Assembly: GCA_036346225.1 (NCBI GenBank)
Contig: JARFIW010000885.1
Location: 1,364,001 to 1,428,000, forward strand
Reading direction: 5' to 3'
Length of the DNA: 64,000 bases
Source: Platerodrilus igneus
Taxonomy: Eukaryota; Arthropoda; Insecta; Coleoptera; Lycidae
Shown here in pieces: positions 52,210 through 64,000 of the stretch. The first letter of the stretch is position 1. Each line of letters begins with the position of its first letter. Made by a program: the position numbers and the translations under genes. Below the pieces are notes generated by a model. The model was not told the origin of the DNA. It saw nothing but the letters and a program-made list of their open reading frames with translations, and searched no databases.

Positions 52210-55194
52210 TTTCACAAAAAGAACTTGAGTCGCCAGCGAAAACACAATTCTGGTAACTCGGCAAAAAAAGTCTATAGTAATTTCAGTAGTAACATAATCT
52301 CTTCGAGGAAGGTATGTTAGCTTTCATTACACTATAATTAACATGCAAGCATTCGTGATTATTACTTTGTATGCGTGCTTAGAGACAGCTGCGAAAAAGA
52401 AATGTCGAATAAGCAAAAGATAATTACTCAGATCCTTTAGAAGTGTAACGCTTATTGTTAATTAGTAATTACAAAGTATCATTGTAGTATCCTTAAAGTA
52501 TTGAATTACAATGTCGGGTTTGAGCTTTGTATATTTTTAGTTGAAAGTGCAACGTACAGATTTTTAATCACAGAAAAGTCTACGAATAAAATCACGCTTA
52601 ACAAACAATAGTATAGTTAGTTGAATGAGTTTTAGAAGTATATACGTTTGTGATACGCACCGGTGTTTTAAGTTATTTTTTCAAAGATCATTATTTTGCA
52701 TCTTCAGAAGGCTTCATGTATGAGTCGGATTATGTGAGATAGCAACCTACAAGTATTGAATAACTCTAAGGCGTTAAACAAATGCACGCGTTAGTTAAAA
52801 GTGCAGTGCGGTCAAACACGGTAGTGTTTTTTGTGTCGTTCAAAATTTCAGCAACGAAAGAACTGCTGTCATTAATTGTAGTGCATATGTGCAATTGTTA
52901 GGTATTGTTAGAAATTTGTTGGGAATCTCGTCAGTCAACGTATCATATGTGTAGAAGGAATAAGAAATATTGCAGTAAGTGTTTAAATAACGCATAACTT
53001 TGCATTTGCTAATATTTAAAGCAAGGTGCAGTCTATTAATATCATCTTCAAAAGTTGACAATCAGCCTTGTTAGTTACAATCTTTAAATATTTTTAAATA
53101 GTCTACATAAAGCAAAATTTTACAATGAAGAAAACAACTTGCAATATCATCGATAAAGCAATTAAACAACACAGCAGAAAGGTGGCCACACTGGGGTACA
53201 CCTGAAGTAACATTAATTACGTTACATTATTTAAATATTAAATTACAATTTTCGATTTAAAGTGAATTATTTACAAGAGATATCTGCTGGTATAAAAATT
53301 TCGGCATTGCTATCTTCAAATTCATTTAAAAGAACGTGTTTAAATATTTAGTTACAAATTACTTGCTTATATTCCGTATATGTATCAAGAATGTTTATAA
53401 TTATCATTGAAAGATAACCAGCATGTCCGACTTTATGTTATATCGATTACATAAACTCCTAGTAATTCAGATGTATGTACAGAAAATTCTATACGAAAGA
53501 TAAAGTAGAAATAGAGGTTTCAAAAAAGTTGATACAAAATTTTTAAGCAAAGAAAACGGTTTCAGAAATTAGCAAATTTTAATTAAATAAAGAAAAGTTT
53601 CGATTCCAGCCTTACGTTGGGTTTGCCAAAAATATATGTTACGGTATTCCGTGCAAACACGAAAGAAAACAGTAAGAGTAAGTAAAGAAATCGTTTACAC
53701 CGAATACCGCAACAGAACGGAGATAGAATGGTAGAATTTGGGCTAGCTCAAAAACGTCGAAGAGGGGCGTGGGTGAAATAGAAAAAACACATTGGAAACC
53801 TCTGGAAAACTATGTTGTTAACATTCAATCTCGAAAAACTATTTACAAAACAATAGAATCCAATAAGTTGCGTAATCGTTTGTTACGTGCTAGTAAACAA
53901 ACCGTCATAACATAAGCATATAAAATTGGTAAGCAAAATAAATATAACATCTTATAATCTAAATACTTACTTAATGGTTCACCTTAAATACATACAAAAG
54001 AAAATAAGACATAAACTATACAGTACTTCAAGAAAAGAAATATACATAAGTTATCTACATGCTGATCTGAGAAGTGCACCTCCTCAAGAAATACTATAAC
54101 CTTAAAATTAGACACCCTAACTTAAACCAATCAAATATTAATCTACTTTTAAATTGATGCGTAAGTTCTTTTCGTTAATGTTTATACAAAAAGACAAAAG
54201 AAACAGTAAAACGGACTATAACACAAACTTTGAATAATTAATTTTTAATTTGAAGAATGATTATTACATTGTCGCTCGTGCATTGTGAATTTGTTTGGTA
54301 ACGTGGTGTTGGTAATTTAATGGATAATCATGAGTAGCAGCAAATCAAATGTCTATACTCCACAGCAGCATAAAAGAATTGCGAAAATAGAAAACTGTAC
54401 CTTGAACAATCAGCTTCGTGCTGGTCTCATCTTAGGGCTGGGAAGATTTGGCTGCATTTCTTTATGGGCTGGCTGCCGGAACCACTAACACAACTCATGC
54501 TAACACAGAAAGCATTTTAGTAGCGCGACTTTACAACATGTATCTTCGGTAAGAAGATGTCTTTAATCGTGTTCAAAGCACGGCCTCTATTTTATAAGGA
54601 CAGAATCATGTATGGGGGTAGGTATTTTGGCTTTCAAAGATATCGCTGAAAAATCAAGTCTGCAGAATTCCCAGACAACAGCTGCCGAAATACAAACTGT
54701 AACAGCTTGCCAACAAGCAGATAACGCAATTATCAAAGAATTTTAGACGAAGGAAAACAATCTTGTTACTTTGTAACATCTTAACAGCTGCAGAATACCA
54801 GTATACTTATGGATAACAAACCTATTGTAAGCAGATGTAGGCAGATTGTAAGTGGCCTTATCTTTTAGAAGAAAGTTGTGCATTTATTTGCAACTTTAAT
54901 TAAAATGTGTAATCACTGCAGGTGCTAGGAAATATTGCAACTACTTTGTAACGTAATGTTTCCTAAGCAACTGTTTGATTTTATAAGGCAAACTTTTGTA
55001 TATAGTAATTACTTCAGGAATTTTATAAAATAACACTAATTCAAATGGCGGGAAATTGAGCTTGTTGAGGAATTTTAGGGTGTTTTAAAAATAATTGCAG
55101 AAAAAATTGTTTGCAGGATTTTGAACGTAACAACGTATACAACAGAAGGGATAAACTGTCGAAATAGGTTCAGGAAGAATAGTTATAGAAGTGA
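52210..55194. other. AT-rich region without recognised genes
   Basis: Presumably holds the LTR belonging to the primer-binding site at 52192, but I found no direct repeat to define it. A 73-codon minus frame (53061-52840) shows no motif I would call beyond a weak leucine-rich stretch. No RNA genes or tandem repeats seen. Confidence 0.45.
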
Positions 55195-55900
55195 GGGGTT
55201 AGAAAATAAAAGACAGACTTTTTATTGACAATTTTTGCATATCCCAAATTGATAGATGACCTCGAACAAAAACAAATTATGGCTTGTAGCACAGTCAACT
55301 CGACCAGAACGAACATGTCTAAATTTTTACCGGATGCAAAATTGAAAACAAGCGAATTTGACCATAGCATAAGCAATGCCAGTTTATTAGCAGTCAAATG
55401 GAAAGATAATCGTTATCATCTTTTGTCTAATTATCACCACCCATCAGACACATCTGAATTAAAGAGAAGATGGTAGTAGCGAGATGATTGGCTGTCTCAA
55501 ATTTTTGGTGGATTACAACGCTCAAATGAATGTTGTAGACAAATTTGATCAAAATAAGAAAAGCTACGAAATAAACAGAAAACGTAAAAATGGCTGTACC
55601 GGATTTTTTTACTTCATCGATGCATCGGTTGTGGATCCATATGTACCGTACAAAGAGTTACAATTACCAAAACTAAATAGATAAATGTTCTGGCTTAAAG
55701 TCATAGAAGGTTTGATCAGAAAACCGGTTTATAAGCGTCAGTCATCAGCAAAGGCCAGCCCTATTCCCACCAAGGACCACTAGAAGACGTGCTATATGTA
55801 GCACAAAAGACAATGATATTCGTTCCAACTGGGAGTGTTCCATATGCAAAGTGGCCCTATGGCTGAAAAAAACAAAAAATTGTTTCCATAGTCATTAGTG
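55195..55900 (+). pseudogene. piggyBac-type transposase C-terminal part
   Basis: Frame 55225-55476 gives LIDDLEQKQIMACSTVNSTR and then SLLAVKWKDNRYHLLSNYHH, the DDE_Tnp_1_7 segment. In the next frame, 55484-55684 gives FLVDYNAQMNVVDKFDQN, with the 'YN..M..VD..D' motif and its catalytic-type Asp residues, and FFYFIDASVVDPYVPYKE. A further segment near 55790-55890 (RRRAICSTK, WECSICKVALW, NCFHSH) looks like the Cys-rich C-terminal zinc-binding domain. Frameshifts and stops separate the parts. The N-terminal half is not recognisable. Confidence 0.82.
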
Positions 55901-56003
55901 TGCTGTGGTATGAAAAATGAACCTTCATAAGTTTTTCATAAATATATGCATTTTCACTTATTTTGAAATTAATTTCTTTAAACTGTCCCTAAACTTGGTA
56001 ATA

Positions 56004-56606
56004 TACACTGTGTTTGAGATAAGGAGGGCCACTATGGGGATCTAGAAAACGGTATGAGATACAGATTTGGTTAAATGGGAGAAAAGTTGTGCAATCAAAG
56101 GTCTAAAAAAATGGCGTTTAGAAATCCCCAAAACAGTTTTTGAGATATTTAGAAAAAATTGGTTTTCTTATTTTACATATTATTTTGTTCTGACGTTAAT
56201 ATGGCACCTAGACCAAAACTGAAGGCACGTCTCCACAGCAACTTTTAATGTCCCTTAACATGACATTGTCAGTTTTTTCACCTGACGTTTCGTCTTTGCA
56301 GAACCATTTTCAACTTTTTTTTTAAATACCGTTCTGGTGATCTGGTATCAGATTCTGAAAGCCCTTTTTATGCCGAATTCAACGATGCATTACACTTTAT
56401 GGTTTAATTGCGTTTTCGTTTTTTTCCCGGCCTTAATCAAGAAAATTCCTATTATGGACCTGTAGTGCAGTTTTTAATTTTAAAGAATAAACAATTAGCT
56501 ATACCAATTAATAGTTTAGTCATTTAGGTGTTTAGTAATAGTCTACTGGCTGAGTTTATGCACTAATTTAATAGAATAAACAACGAAGAAATAAAATTAA
56601 ATTAAC
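56004..56606 (+). repeat. left terminal inverted repeat of the mariner-type element
   Basis: 603 bp matching 58792-59389 in reverse complement with scattered substitutions and small gaps. Landmarks are 'ctgatacc' and 'tttcgtctttg', and at the inner end 'ataaaattaaattaac'. Confidence 0.92.
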
Positions 56607-57565
56607 GAACACGAACAAAACAACTAAATTTAGAGGATATGTTCGAACAAACTTCCATTATTTTCCAAACATAAATAGCGCCTTCTAACTGTCGATTCTA
56701 AAACTCTAGTCAACATTTGTGGAGTAATACCAGCAAATGCTTCCAAAACTAATCCTCTTAGGTCTAGTTCTGTAGCAAAATTTTGCTGATAAACATTATT
56801 CTTAACAAACCCTCATACAAACCCTCATACAAAGAAATCAAGCGGGGTTACATCGGGCGAATGCGCTTGCCAGGGTGTTTCCGAATGCGTGCTAATTACC
56901 TTCTCTGGAAATCTCATTGAAGGTATTCTCGAACGGCTCTGGAATTATGTGCAGGTGCACCATCCTGCTGTATCCAACAGTTGAGAACTGTCGCCAGAGG
57001 CATGTTATCGAGAGCATCCTCTAAATCGTTTTGCAACAAACATAGGTAACGCTCTGATGTTAAGTTACGGTGGTAAATAAACGGTCCTACAATCGTTGTG
57101 TTGAATATCCCAGCCCACATATTAAAACCGATCGTGTTGATGCCTTGATGTTTTGTTTAAACGTGGATTGGTTTCAGACCAATAATGAACATTTTGTATG
57201 TTGAAAATACCGTTATTCGTAATCATGCTTTCATCAGACCATGTTATTTGATATGGAAGATTCATATTTTCCTGTCATTTTCTTGTGTTCCATTCACAGA
57301 ATAAGCGACGGCGTTCTAAATCATCTGGTCTAAGTTCTTGACAAATTCTGTACTTATAGAGATGTAAATTTTGTTTTTGTAAAATACAATGTGCCGTTGA
57401 TTTTGGTATACCAACGTTTTGTTCAATCCGCCGGACTGATGTTCCAGGATCCTCTGTGACGGCTAACAAAACATTATGTACAGTTTCTTCATTGCTGGTC
57501 TTTTTCCGAGAAACTACAGGTTTTTTAAAACTACCATATACTTTAAGGTTTGCCACTAACTTGAT

Positions 57566-58510
57566 TAAAGTCGTACGTATGGAGCGTTTTACTATACGGT
57601 AGTGAGACTTGGACAATTAAAGAAGTAGATAAGAAAAAGACAGAAGCTTTTGAAACTTGGTGTTATAGGAGAATGTTAAAGATTAGTTGGACAGATAGAG
57701 TAACAAACGAGGAAGTTTATAGAAGGATAAGTGAGGAACCCTGTATGTGGAAACAATTAAAGGTCAGGAGAGATAGAATGATAGGGCACCAGTTAAGACA
57801 TGAGGGACTAATTAGTAAAGTCTTAGATTATAGACTACCAAATAAAAATAGAGTAGGAAGGCCTAGACAAAGCTATATTAGTCAAATTATTAGAGATTTA
57901 GGTTGTGAAGGGTATGCAGACCTTTTTAGACTAGCTCAGAATAGACAAGAATTTAGAGCTGCGTCAAACCGACCTTAAGTAAGTTCGAAAACACAAAAAC
58001 AAAAAAAAATAAAAATCAGTTAACTCAATGTCACCATGACATAACTCACAATTAGTTAGCGGTCTGGCATGTTGGTAGCGTTTCGTTGCTTAAGCCTTGC
58101 CATAACATATAATTTAATAAACGTCACCATGACATAACTCACAATTAGGTAGGGGTCTGGCATGTTGGTAGCGATTCGTTGCTTAAGCCTTACCATAACA
58201 TATAATTTAACACTTTTCCTTTTTGAAGCAGATAACCAGGTTATATTTCATTTCCTTATAAATGGTAATCATGTAAACATGTTAGAGTTCTTTAACAACC
58301 ATCAGGTTGCTAAAATCTATGTAGAGCCAGCTGGATAGGAAAAAGATAGAAGGATATAGGAAGACCTAGACCAAACTATATTAGTCAAATTATTAGAAAT
58401 TTAGGTTGTGAAGGGTATGTAGAGCTTTTTAGATTAGCACAGAATAGAAAAGAAGTTAGAGCTGCGTCAAACTGACCTTAAGTAAGGTCGAAAAAAAAAG
58501 GATGATAATG
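57566..58510 (+). mobile_element. LINE-A, 5'-truncated, inserted in the mariner-type transposase
   Basis: Target duplication of about 14 bp (ACTAACTTGAT..AA at 57555-57568 and 58511-58523). It begins at 'ttaaagtcgtacgtatgg' and holds the ORF2 tail (57673-57978: ISWTDRVTNEEVYRRIS, RRDRMIGHQLRHEG, GRPRQSYISQIIRDLGCEG). It then has the same spacer and second tail copy as at 47.0-47.7 kb, and ends in an A-rich/ATG-type run. Confidence 0.92.
58030..58215 (+). repeat. 93-bp tandem duplication in the LINE-A spacer
   Basis: 'gtcaccatgacataactcac' starts at 58030 and again at 58123; both units run through 'ggtctggcatgttggtagcg'. The copy near 47.36 kb has a single unit. Confidence 0.88.
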
Positions 58511-58791
58511 ACTAACTTGATAAAAGTCCTTTTATTTGGCTATCTCCTTTTGGGATATTTCTGCAAATACATACGCTCTGCAACAAAATAATTTTGGTTG
58601 GACGAAATGAAGCATGCCACCATATCAAACTTTTCTTCGTTAGATAACATAATTAATGGAACAAATTACTAATTACTTCTCAATAAATTAAGCACCAAAA
58701 ATTAACGTTACTGTCAATCCAAATATGCCACTATCACATTCATTTGTTTTCCAAAGCAAGCTTTTAATTTTTTGGTCTTCTGTTAATTTAA

Positions 58792-59389
58792 TTTTATTTG
58801 TTCATTGTTTATTCTATTAAATTAGTACATAAACTCAGCCAGTAGACTATTACTAAACACTTAAATGACTAAACTATTAATTGATATAGCTAATTGTTTA
58901 TTCTTTAAAATTAAAAACTATGCACTACAGGTCTGTAATAGGAATTTTCTTGATTATGGCCGAAAAAACCAAAACGCAATTCAACCATAAAGTGTAATAC
59001 TTCATTGAATTTGGCATAAAAAGGGGTTTCAGAATCTGATACCAGATCACCAGGACGGTATTTAAAAAAAAAAGTTGAAAATGGTTCCACAAAGACGAAA
59101 CGTCAGGTGAAAAAACTGACAATGCCATGTTAAGGAACATTAAAACTTGCTGTGGAGAAGTGCCTTCGGTTTTGGTCTAGGTGCCATATTAACGCCAGAA
59201 CAAAATAATATGTAAAATAAGAAAATCCAATTTTTTCAAAATATCTCAAAAACCAAAACTGTTTTGGGGATTTCTAAACACCTTCATTTAGGCCTTTGAT
59301 TATACAACTTTTCTCCCATTTAACCAAATCTGTATCTCATACTGTTTTCAAGATCTTCATAGGACCCTCCTCATCTCGAACACAGTGTA
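58792..59389 (-). repeat. right terminal inverted repeat of the mariner-type element
   Basis: 598 bp, reverse complement of 56004-56606; the outer end is ...CACAGTGTA followed by the TA target. Confidence 0.92.
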
Positions 59390-59391
59390 TA

Positions 59392-59969
59392 ATAAAAATT
59401 TTATTCAACAATAGCGAAAAAAATGTCTGCCCCACTTGGGCCTAAATGAAGCATGCCCCTCAAAGTGTTAAAGCAAAACAGCTACTTGATTTAAGGGAAT
59501 ACAACTATTCGCATAGTGAAATCCGGCTATACTAACAGAACTAAACACGCTATGTTTTGTGTCTAGCTTTCCTTTACTTTTTTAGAAATGAATCTACACA
59601 TTACAGCATCGCATCGCATTGTTTATTCAATATAGGCAAAGAAACATAAAATCTTGATTTTCTCAGTTATGATAGTTTATAGTTATATGGTGTGGATGTG
59701 TTATTAAGCGATTGGGCAAAATTATGTTCTTATTCATTTGTAATTCAGTTAGCTTGAAAAAATTAAATGAGTCATGTCGATCGAACGGGTCTTTATTTTC
59801 CATTTTAATACTACTTTGTAATATGTTTATAACGGTATCTATTTTAATAAGTTAAAGAGTTTTAAGATTTAGTCAAAATAATAATTGACACCACAATTAA
59901 ACATAGGTATTACAACAACACAACGAAGACACCAATCACAGCATTTCCTTTCAACAAAACCTAGCACCT
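59392..59969. other. spacer
   Basis: AT-rich; no coding frame or repeat recognised. It may contain the 3' flank of the piggyBac remnant if the mariner-type element inserted next to it, but this cannot be shown. Confidence 0.4.
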
Positions 59970-60215
59970 CTTTCTAGGATATGCAGGGTATAGCTCTAGA
60001 GTACTACACTACTTTTACTCCCATTGCCATTCACAATCTTTCTCCACATCCCTTGGTCCCTGCACACTTCCTTTGCCTCTACAACATTCATACATTGCTT
60101 TTGGCATGCTCTTTTATTCCTTGGACTTCTTATTTGTCGTTCTTTCAGAACCTCCTCTACTACATCCAATCATTTTTACACGATCTGCTCCTTGCAACTT
60201 TAGCAGTCATTTTAC
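59970..60215 (-). mobile_element. LINE-C 3' fragment, inverted
   Basis: The minus strand shares ordered phrases with 7850-8110 ('gtagaggaggttctgaaaga', 'gggatgtggag', 'gggagtaaaagtagtgta'). The long plus-strand frame here (59981-60319) is an antisense artefact of this sequence. Confidence 0.55.
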
Positions 60216-60269
60216 TTGCATATATGCATTTGGTAAGTCTATCCTCATTCATTCTTTCCACATTGGGCA

Positions 60270-60744
60270 CGGAAGGGTTTATTGCTTCACAAATAGGATT
60301 GGAAGTCGACTCTTTCTGATATTGATTTAGGGTTTAGTTTACTAACAATAGTTAGCTTAGCAAAAGAAACACTTCGATTGGACATGTATGTAGAATAAAA
60401 ACAACGCGTGCTCGGTTAACGTATGTACATTTACTTTACGTTAGTTTAGTTAGAATAGTACAACAGCCGCGCATAGCGAGGCATTTTAAACACTAGAAAC
60501 AATTACATATTCATTTAGAATGATTGCTCATAGGGAGCATTGCGAATAACAACAATATTGCGCGACCACTTTCGAGCGCATCTTACATAGTACTGTTCAC
60601 CTTAACGAACGACGTTACCCCTATAAAGGCTAGTCCAATGAAGTGACGTGCGTTGGCATATTCGTAGATTCTAACCGCTTGAACGGTTTAACCCAGGTGA
60701 AGATAGATTTATAAATTCGCAGAAGCGGCATAAAAATCCTGACA
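60270..60744 (-). repeat. 3' LTR of BEL-2 (left limit uncertain)
   Basis: On the minus strand the LTR starts TGTCAGGATTTTTATGCC right after a purine-rich 'caaggcggccggca' tract. It contains AATAAA near 60283. I place the end near 60270, but no second LTR is available to confirm it. Confidence 0.55.
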
Positions 60745-60923
60745 TGCCGGCCGCCTTGAAATCTCCAAGATTTCGAAACAAGTATAAGTATAAGTTAGCA
60801 AAACCGTAAATATAAGCAATACATGAAATGCTATAAACATTTCCAATAAGTAAAATACAAATCAGTAAAACAAGAAAATTTTTAAGATAAACATCAAAGC
60901 AATAAAAATCAAAGATGAAAATT

Positions 60924-63175
60924 TCACTCTGTATTAGGTAGCACGCACAGCTTATGCACTGAACGATTAATTAAATTTCCATTAGGTACACACACAGTAA
61001 CATTTCGCAGTACACCATCAATAGCAGGATGTAGTTCCATTACTCTACCAAGGAACCATTTAAGTGGAGGTAACTTATCTTCTTTAATTAGTACAAGAGA
61101 ACCGAACCTTTACAAGTTCAGGTAAGTTTTAAACCATTTTACTCTACGTTGCATCTTAGGTACAACTTGTAAGTTCCAGCATTTCCAAACATCTTGCGTA
61201 ATCTTTTGAATACGCTGATATAGTGACAATTTATTTTCAGCTAGTTGCAGTAGATTGTCCTCAGGAAGAAGGCTTAAAGGTTTGCCTATCGGGAAGTGAC
61301 CATACGTCAAAGAATTGTGATCAGAAGGATCGTTAGATAGTGGTGAAAGGGGGAGTGAGTTCAACATAGCCTCGACTTGTACTAAAACAGTCTGCAGATC
61401 TTCGTACGTCAAGTTAGTGTTGCCTAAAACTCGTTTTAAGTGAGTTTCAGTCGCCTTGATACTGTTTTCCCACAAGCCACCTTGATGAAGCGAACGAGGG
61501 GTAATAAATTCCCAGTTAATTCCATAACTAGCCAAAAAATTGGAAATTTCAGTGTTATTATTTTCATTAGTAAGGAAGTCAGAAAGTTCTTTTAGTTCTT
61601 TAGAAGCGCCAACAAAATTAGTAGCATTGTCATACGTAATTAAATTTGGATTTCCCCTGCGGCTTATAGATCTCCTTAGAACAGCTAAGAACACAGAAGT
61701 AGACAAGTTCGTTACTAAGTCCAAGTGGATAGCTTTAGTGACCATGCATATAAACAAGCAGATGTACGACTTTATAAGTTTGGCGCCGGGAAGCTTGCGA
61801 TCTTTTATTAAAATGGGTCCCGCACAATTAATGCCAACATTATAAAAAACAGGAGTATTACACTCTAGTCGCTTAGCTGGTAAGTTGCACATAAGAGGGT
61901 GGTAAGAAGTAGGTTTAGCTCGGAAGCATTTAATGCATTCATGGCAGACTTGTTTAGCTGTAGTTAGTCCGGTTATAGGCCAATAGTACTCTCGGACAAA
62001 TGCTAACAATTGCTGCGGTCCGCAGTGCATTAGTTTACCATGAAAATGTTGGTAATAAAATAGGAAATTTTTTGTCGAAGTTATAAGTGGAATTTTTTAG
62101 GCGCCCACCAACTCTAAGTATGTTATTTTCATCTAGGAACGGATTCAATGATAGTGTGCTTGAATCGGCTTTAATAGTACGCTTAGTTTTTAGTTGAGTT
62201 ATTGCCAACCCAAAGGCCTCGGCTTGACAAAGTTTAATAAGAATATTAAAACCGTTTTGTAGTTCTCTGGTAGTTAGTACACCAGAAGTATGAATAGTTC
62301 CCGGTGTAGAATTTTTTACAAACCTGAAAATCCAGTCTGTAATACGCTGCAGCAGGTTTAGTGAGGAATATTTATGTAGTAAGTCTGAAGCCTGTAAGTT
62401 TAGCAAAGCTACAGTATTATTTGATACAAATTTAAGTTCTGAATCAACCAAGATGTTAGTAATAGCACTTTGAGTTGGCCAATTGTGGCGTGGTTCCGTA
62501 AGGAAGTTAGAACCATTCCACCATAAGGAGCAGTCCAATAACTCGTTCATAGTTAGCCTGCGAGACACAAGATCCGCAGGATTTAATTTAGATGGGATAT
62601 GAGACCACGAATTTATATTGGTTAGTTCTTGCTATTCTGTTAGCAACAAATATTTTAAATCTATTTGGTGCAGACTTAATCCAATGCAGTACTATCATTG
62701 AATCAGTCCAAAGTTGTATGTGCGCAATAGGGATAGTTTGAACGGATTTTATCTTGTCCACCAGTTGGGATAGTAACATCGCCGTGCACAATTCCAATCT
62801 TGGAATCGTAATTGGCGAACCCATTGATAGAATGGAACGCTTAGTATTTTTAGTTGTATTAGATTTAAGTTGGACGTTATTCAGTATGACGTCTTGTGTG
62901 GAATTCCAAACAATACCTAAAGTTTTGGCATTCACTCGTTTGCCTAAAGAAATATTGTAAAGTTCAGTATTCCCTGAGTAGACTAGGTTTTCTGTAGAAT
63001 TAGATAAAAATTTTCTGATAGGAAAATCAACACTAGCTAAAACAGTAGTGAGGTGTGCCTGCAAAGATAGCATTTCCTGTATAGTATTGACGCCAGTAAT
63101 TAGATCATCCATATAGAAATCAGATCTTAGGATGCGTTTTACTACAAAGATCAGAGAGATGAAGTAGGCATTTTG
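60924..63175 (-). pseudogene. BEL-2 pol (RT end, RNase H, integrase)
   Basis: Begins within RT at the active site (FYMDDLITGV, about 63115). It continues with RVNAKTLGIVWNSTQD, ITIPRLELCTAMLLSQLVDK and LWTDSMIVLHWIKSAPNRF (RNase H), then LRVGGRLKNS and HCGPQQLLAFVREYYWP with CHECIKC (integrase zinc module). In the core the expected first Asp reads Asn (NVGINCAGP, residue 68 of the frame 62030-61110). The second Asp (TYDNATNFVGA) and the Glu (GGLWENSIK) are present. A TAA at about 61110 is followed in frame by GSLVLIKEDKLPPLKWFLGR and the end at 60924. Frameshifts occur near 62580 and 62032. It differs from BEL-1. Confidence 0.92.
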
Positions 63176-64000
63176 TAGCTAGGTAGCTAGCACTAGCCGT
63201 GCCATAACTCACGGTATTAAGTTCGTAGGTTTCTAGATTTAAAGTAGGATATCATCACTCCAAAGTATGCGTCGAAAATTACACTGCACTAGTATGTGAT
63301 AGTGTAATAGCCGAATATCATAATAATTTATAGTTATTACATTGAATTAAGTTTTATGCATTTAAAAGGTGAGTGACTTGTTATAGGAAGTGCAAAGTGC
63401 GGAATTGTACAAGGAAGACAATCGATAGGAAGTACATGTGCAACGAACTCTAGGCTAGGTGTAATTGGAATTAGTAAATAAGCATATTTGCATAATCATT
63501 GTTAGCAGTTAAGGATTAATATAGAATAAGAGCATTATAAGTCTAACCCTCAGATGTAACAGTTGTACTGCACTTAAAGTGATAATTAAATTAAATATGT
63601 GAAATGGTCTTCGACTTTGTTTTAATCACCTCTACTGAAGCCCCCAAGAGAACACTACAAGTACCTGACGATACATTTTTTCGATAATGCAATTTTATGT
63701 TGACGGAAACGTATAAGTATAGAAAATAGGTCATTTTGAATGACGGGACTTGTGTATCGTTAATAGATACGTTAGAGTGTGTAGGTGCACTACCGTCAAA
63801 AACTACTCTTAGTTTTGTAGTTAACGAGTCCGACTAAAAAACAGCATGGTGTGGTAAGTAGTATGGAGGTATGTTAGAAACATTTAGTTCGGCATCCAGA
63901 GCCTTTAGCGGCGTTGGATTTGTCGGTTCAGTATTAGTTGAAATCTTAGACATATGATTCAACGAAATATATTCATGAATAAATTTTGAATATTCGATTT
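63176..64000. other. spacer to window end
   Basis: BEL-2 homology stops near 63175. The rest is AT-rich without a recognised frame, repeat or RNA gene. Confidence 0.5.

Larger units (their letters stand above)
56630..58650 (-). pseudogene. Tc1/mariner-type transposase split by a LINE
   Basis: Starts at ATG 58650-58648 with MLSNEEKFDMVACFISSNQN, then VAERMYLQKYPKR (DUF4817-like HTH). After the LINE (57566-58510) it continues with LVANLKVYGSFKKP, a second HTH (TSVRRIEQNVGIPKSTAHCI), RPDDLERRRLFCEW, then ITWSDESMITNNGIFN (first Asp), then IQQDGAPAHNSRAV (second Asp) and TPLDFF (third acidic residue). It ends LFEHIL with TAA at 56632-56630. Without the LINE it would be ~350 residues. Frameshifts near 57290, 57140 and 56920 and a 12-bp local repeat near 56810 are further damage. 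Confidence 0.87.
56004..59389. mobile_element. Tc1/mariner-type element with ~600-bp terminal inverted repeats
   Basis: 56004-56606 and 58792-59389 are inverted copies of each other over about 600 bp. They begin TACACTGTGTTYGAGATRAG and are flanked by TA (56002-56003 and 59390-59391). Between them lies one transposase gene on the minus strand (56630-58650), itself split by a LINE. Repeats of this length are unusual for the superfamily. Confidence 0.9.

Noticed and set aside
52840..53061. 73-codon minus-strand ORF as an RT fragment
   Set aside because: Only a loose resemblance (HLALNISKCKVMRY is like a LINE 'L..N..K.K.M' segment), too short and without other RT motifs.
59981..60319. 112-codon hydrophobic plus-strand ORF, possible membrane protein
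   Set aside because: It is antisense to a LINE-C fragment that has a homologue at 7850-8110; low-complexity hydrophobic bias explains the reading.

Overview
The window is AT-rich eukaryotic DNA built almost entirely of transposable elements in several layers. The element mix suggests an insect with a large, repeat-rich genome: BEL/Pao and Gypsy LTR elements, APE-type LINEs with TGAT/ATG tails, PIF/Harbinger elements with split accessory genes, piggyBac, and a Tc1/mariner element with DUF4817-like and DDE_3-like parts. The order cannot be fixed from sequence alone. No tRNA, rRNA, CRISPR array or ordinary single-copy host gene was recognised. The only long open frames that are not plainly element pol genes are two C2H2 zinc-finger arrays and one intact PIF accessory gene.

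Layout. 0-8.2 kb: a Gypsy integrase tail, a weak pogo-like tail, a 70-bp satellite, a nearly full-length but broken LINE on the minus strand (LINE-B), and another LINE fragment. 8.2-13.4 kb: Gypsy copy 1, lacking its 5' end and 5' LTR, interrupted by a solo LTR, and carrying a macro domain of OARD1/TARG1 type after the integrase. 13.5-14.7 kb: a LINE tail and a solo Gypsy LTR. 15.2-18.0 kb: PIF-A, with a broken transposase and an intact four-exon accessory gene. 18.5-20.5 kb: zinc-finger array 1. 21.5-26.0 kb: a solo LTR, a PIF-C fragment, and PIF-B split by another LTR. 26.1-28.7 kb: Gypsy copy 2, with the same macro domain. 28.7-34.4 kb: BEL-1. 34.4-50.1 kb: a second copy of 16.1-24.9 kb, enlarged by later insertions. 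50-64 kb: a gag-like ORF behind a primer-binding site, a piggyBac remnant, a mariner-type element with ~600-bp terminal inverted repeats split by a LINE, and a minus-strand BEL-2.

History. The block 16141-24895 is repeated at 34379-50071. The size difference is accounted for by a full-length LTR element (the other copy keeps only a solo LTR at the same ATAC target), an LTR nested inside it, a LINE insertion with an 8-bp target duplication, and a change in zinc-finger number. The left edge of the second copy is a direct join between BEL-1 pol and the PIF-A transposase.

Most notable: (1) an OARD1-like macro domain fused downstream of a Gypsy integrase in two copies; (2) two related zinc-finger arrays that differ in finger number and vary mainly at the DNA-contact positions; (3) an apparently non-coding ~5.4-kb LTR element and its relatives, which share a terminal hairpin, a splice-donor-like site and a TGACGTCA box; (4) an inverted copy of an LTR end plus primer-binding site inside one LTR family. 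Calls come from reading motifs by eye; no database search was run.
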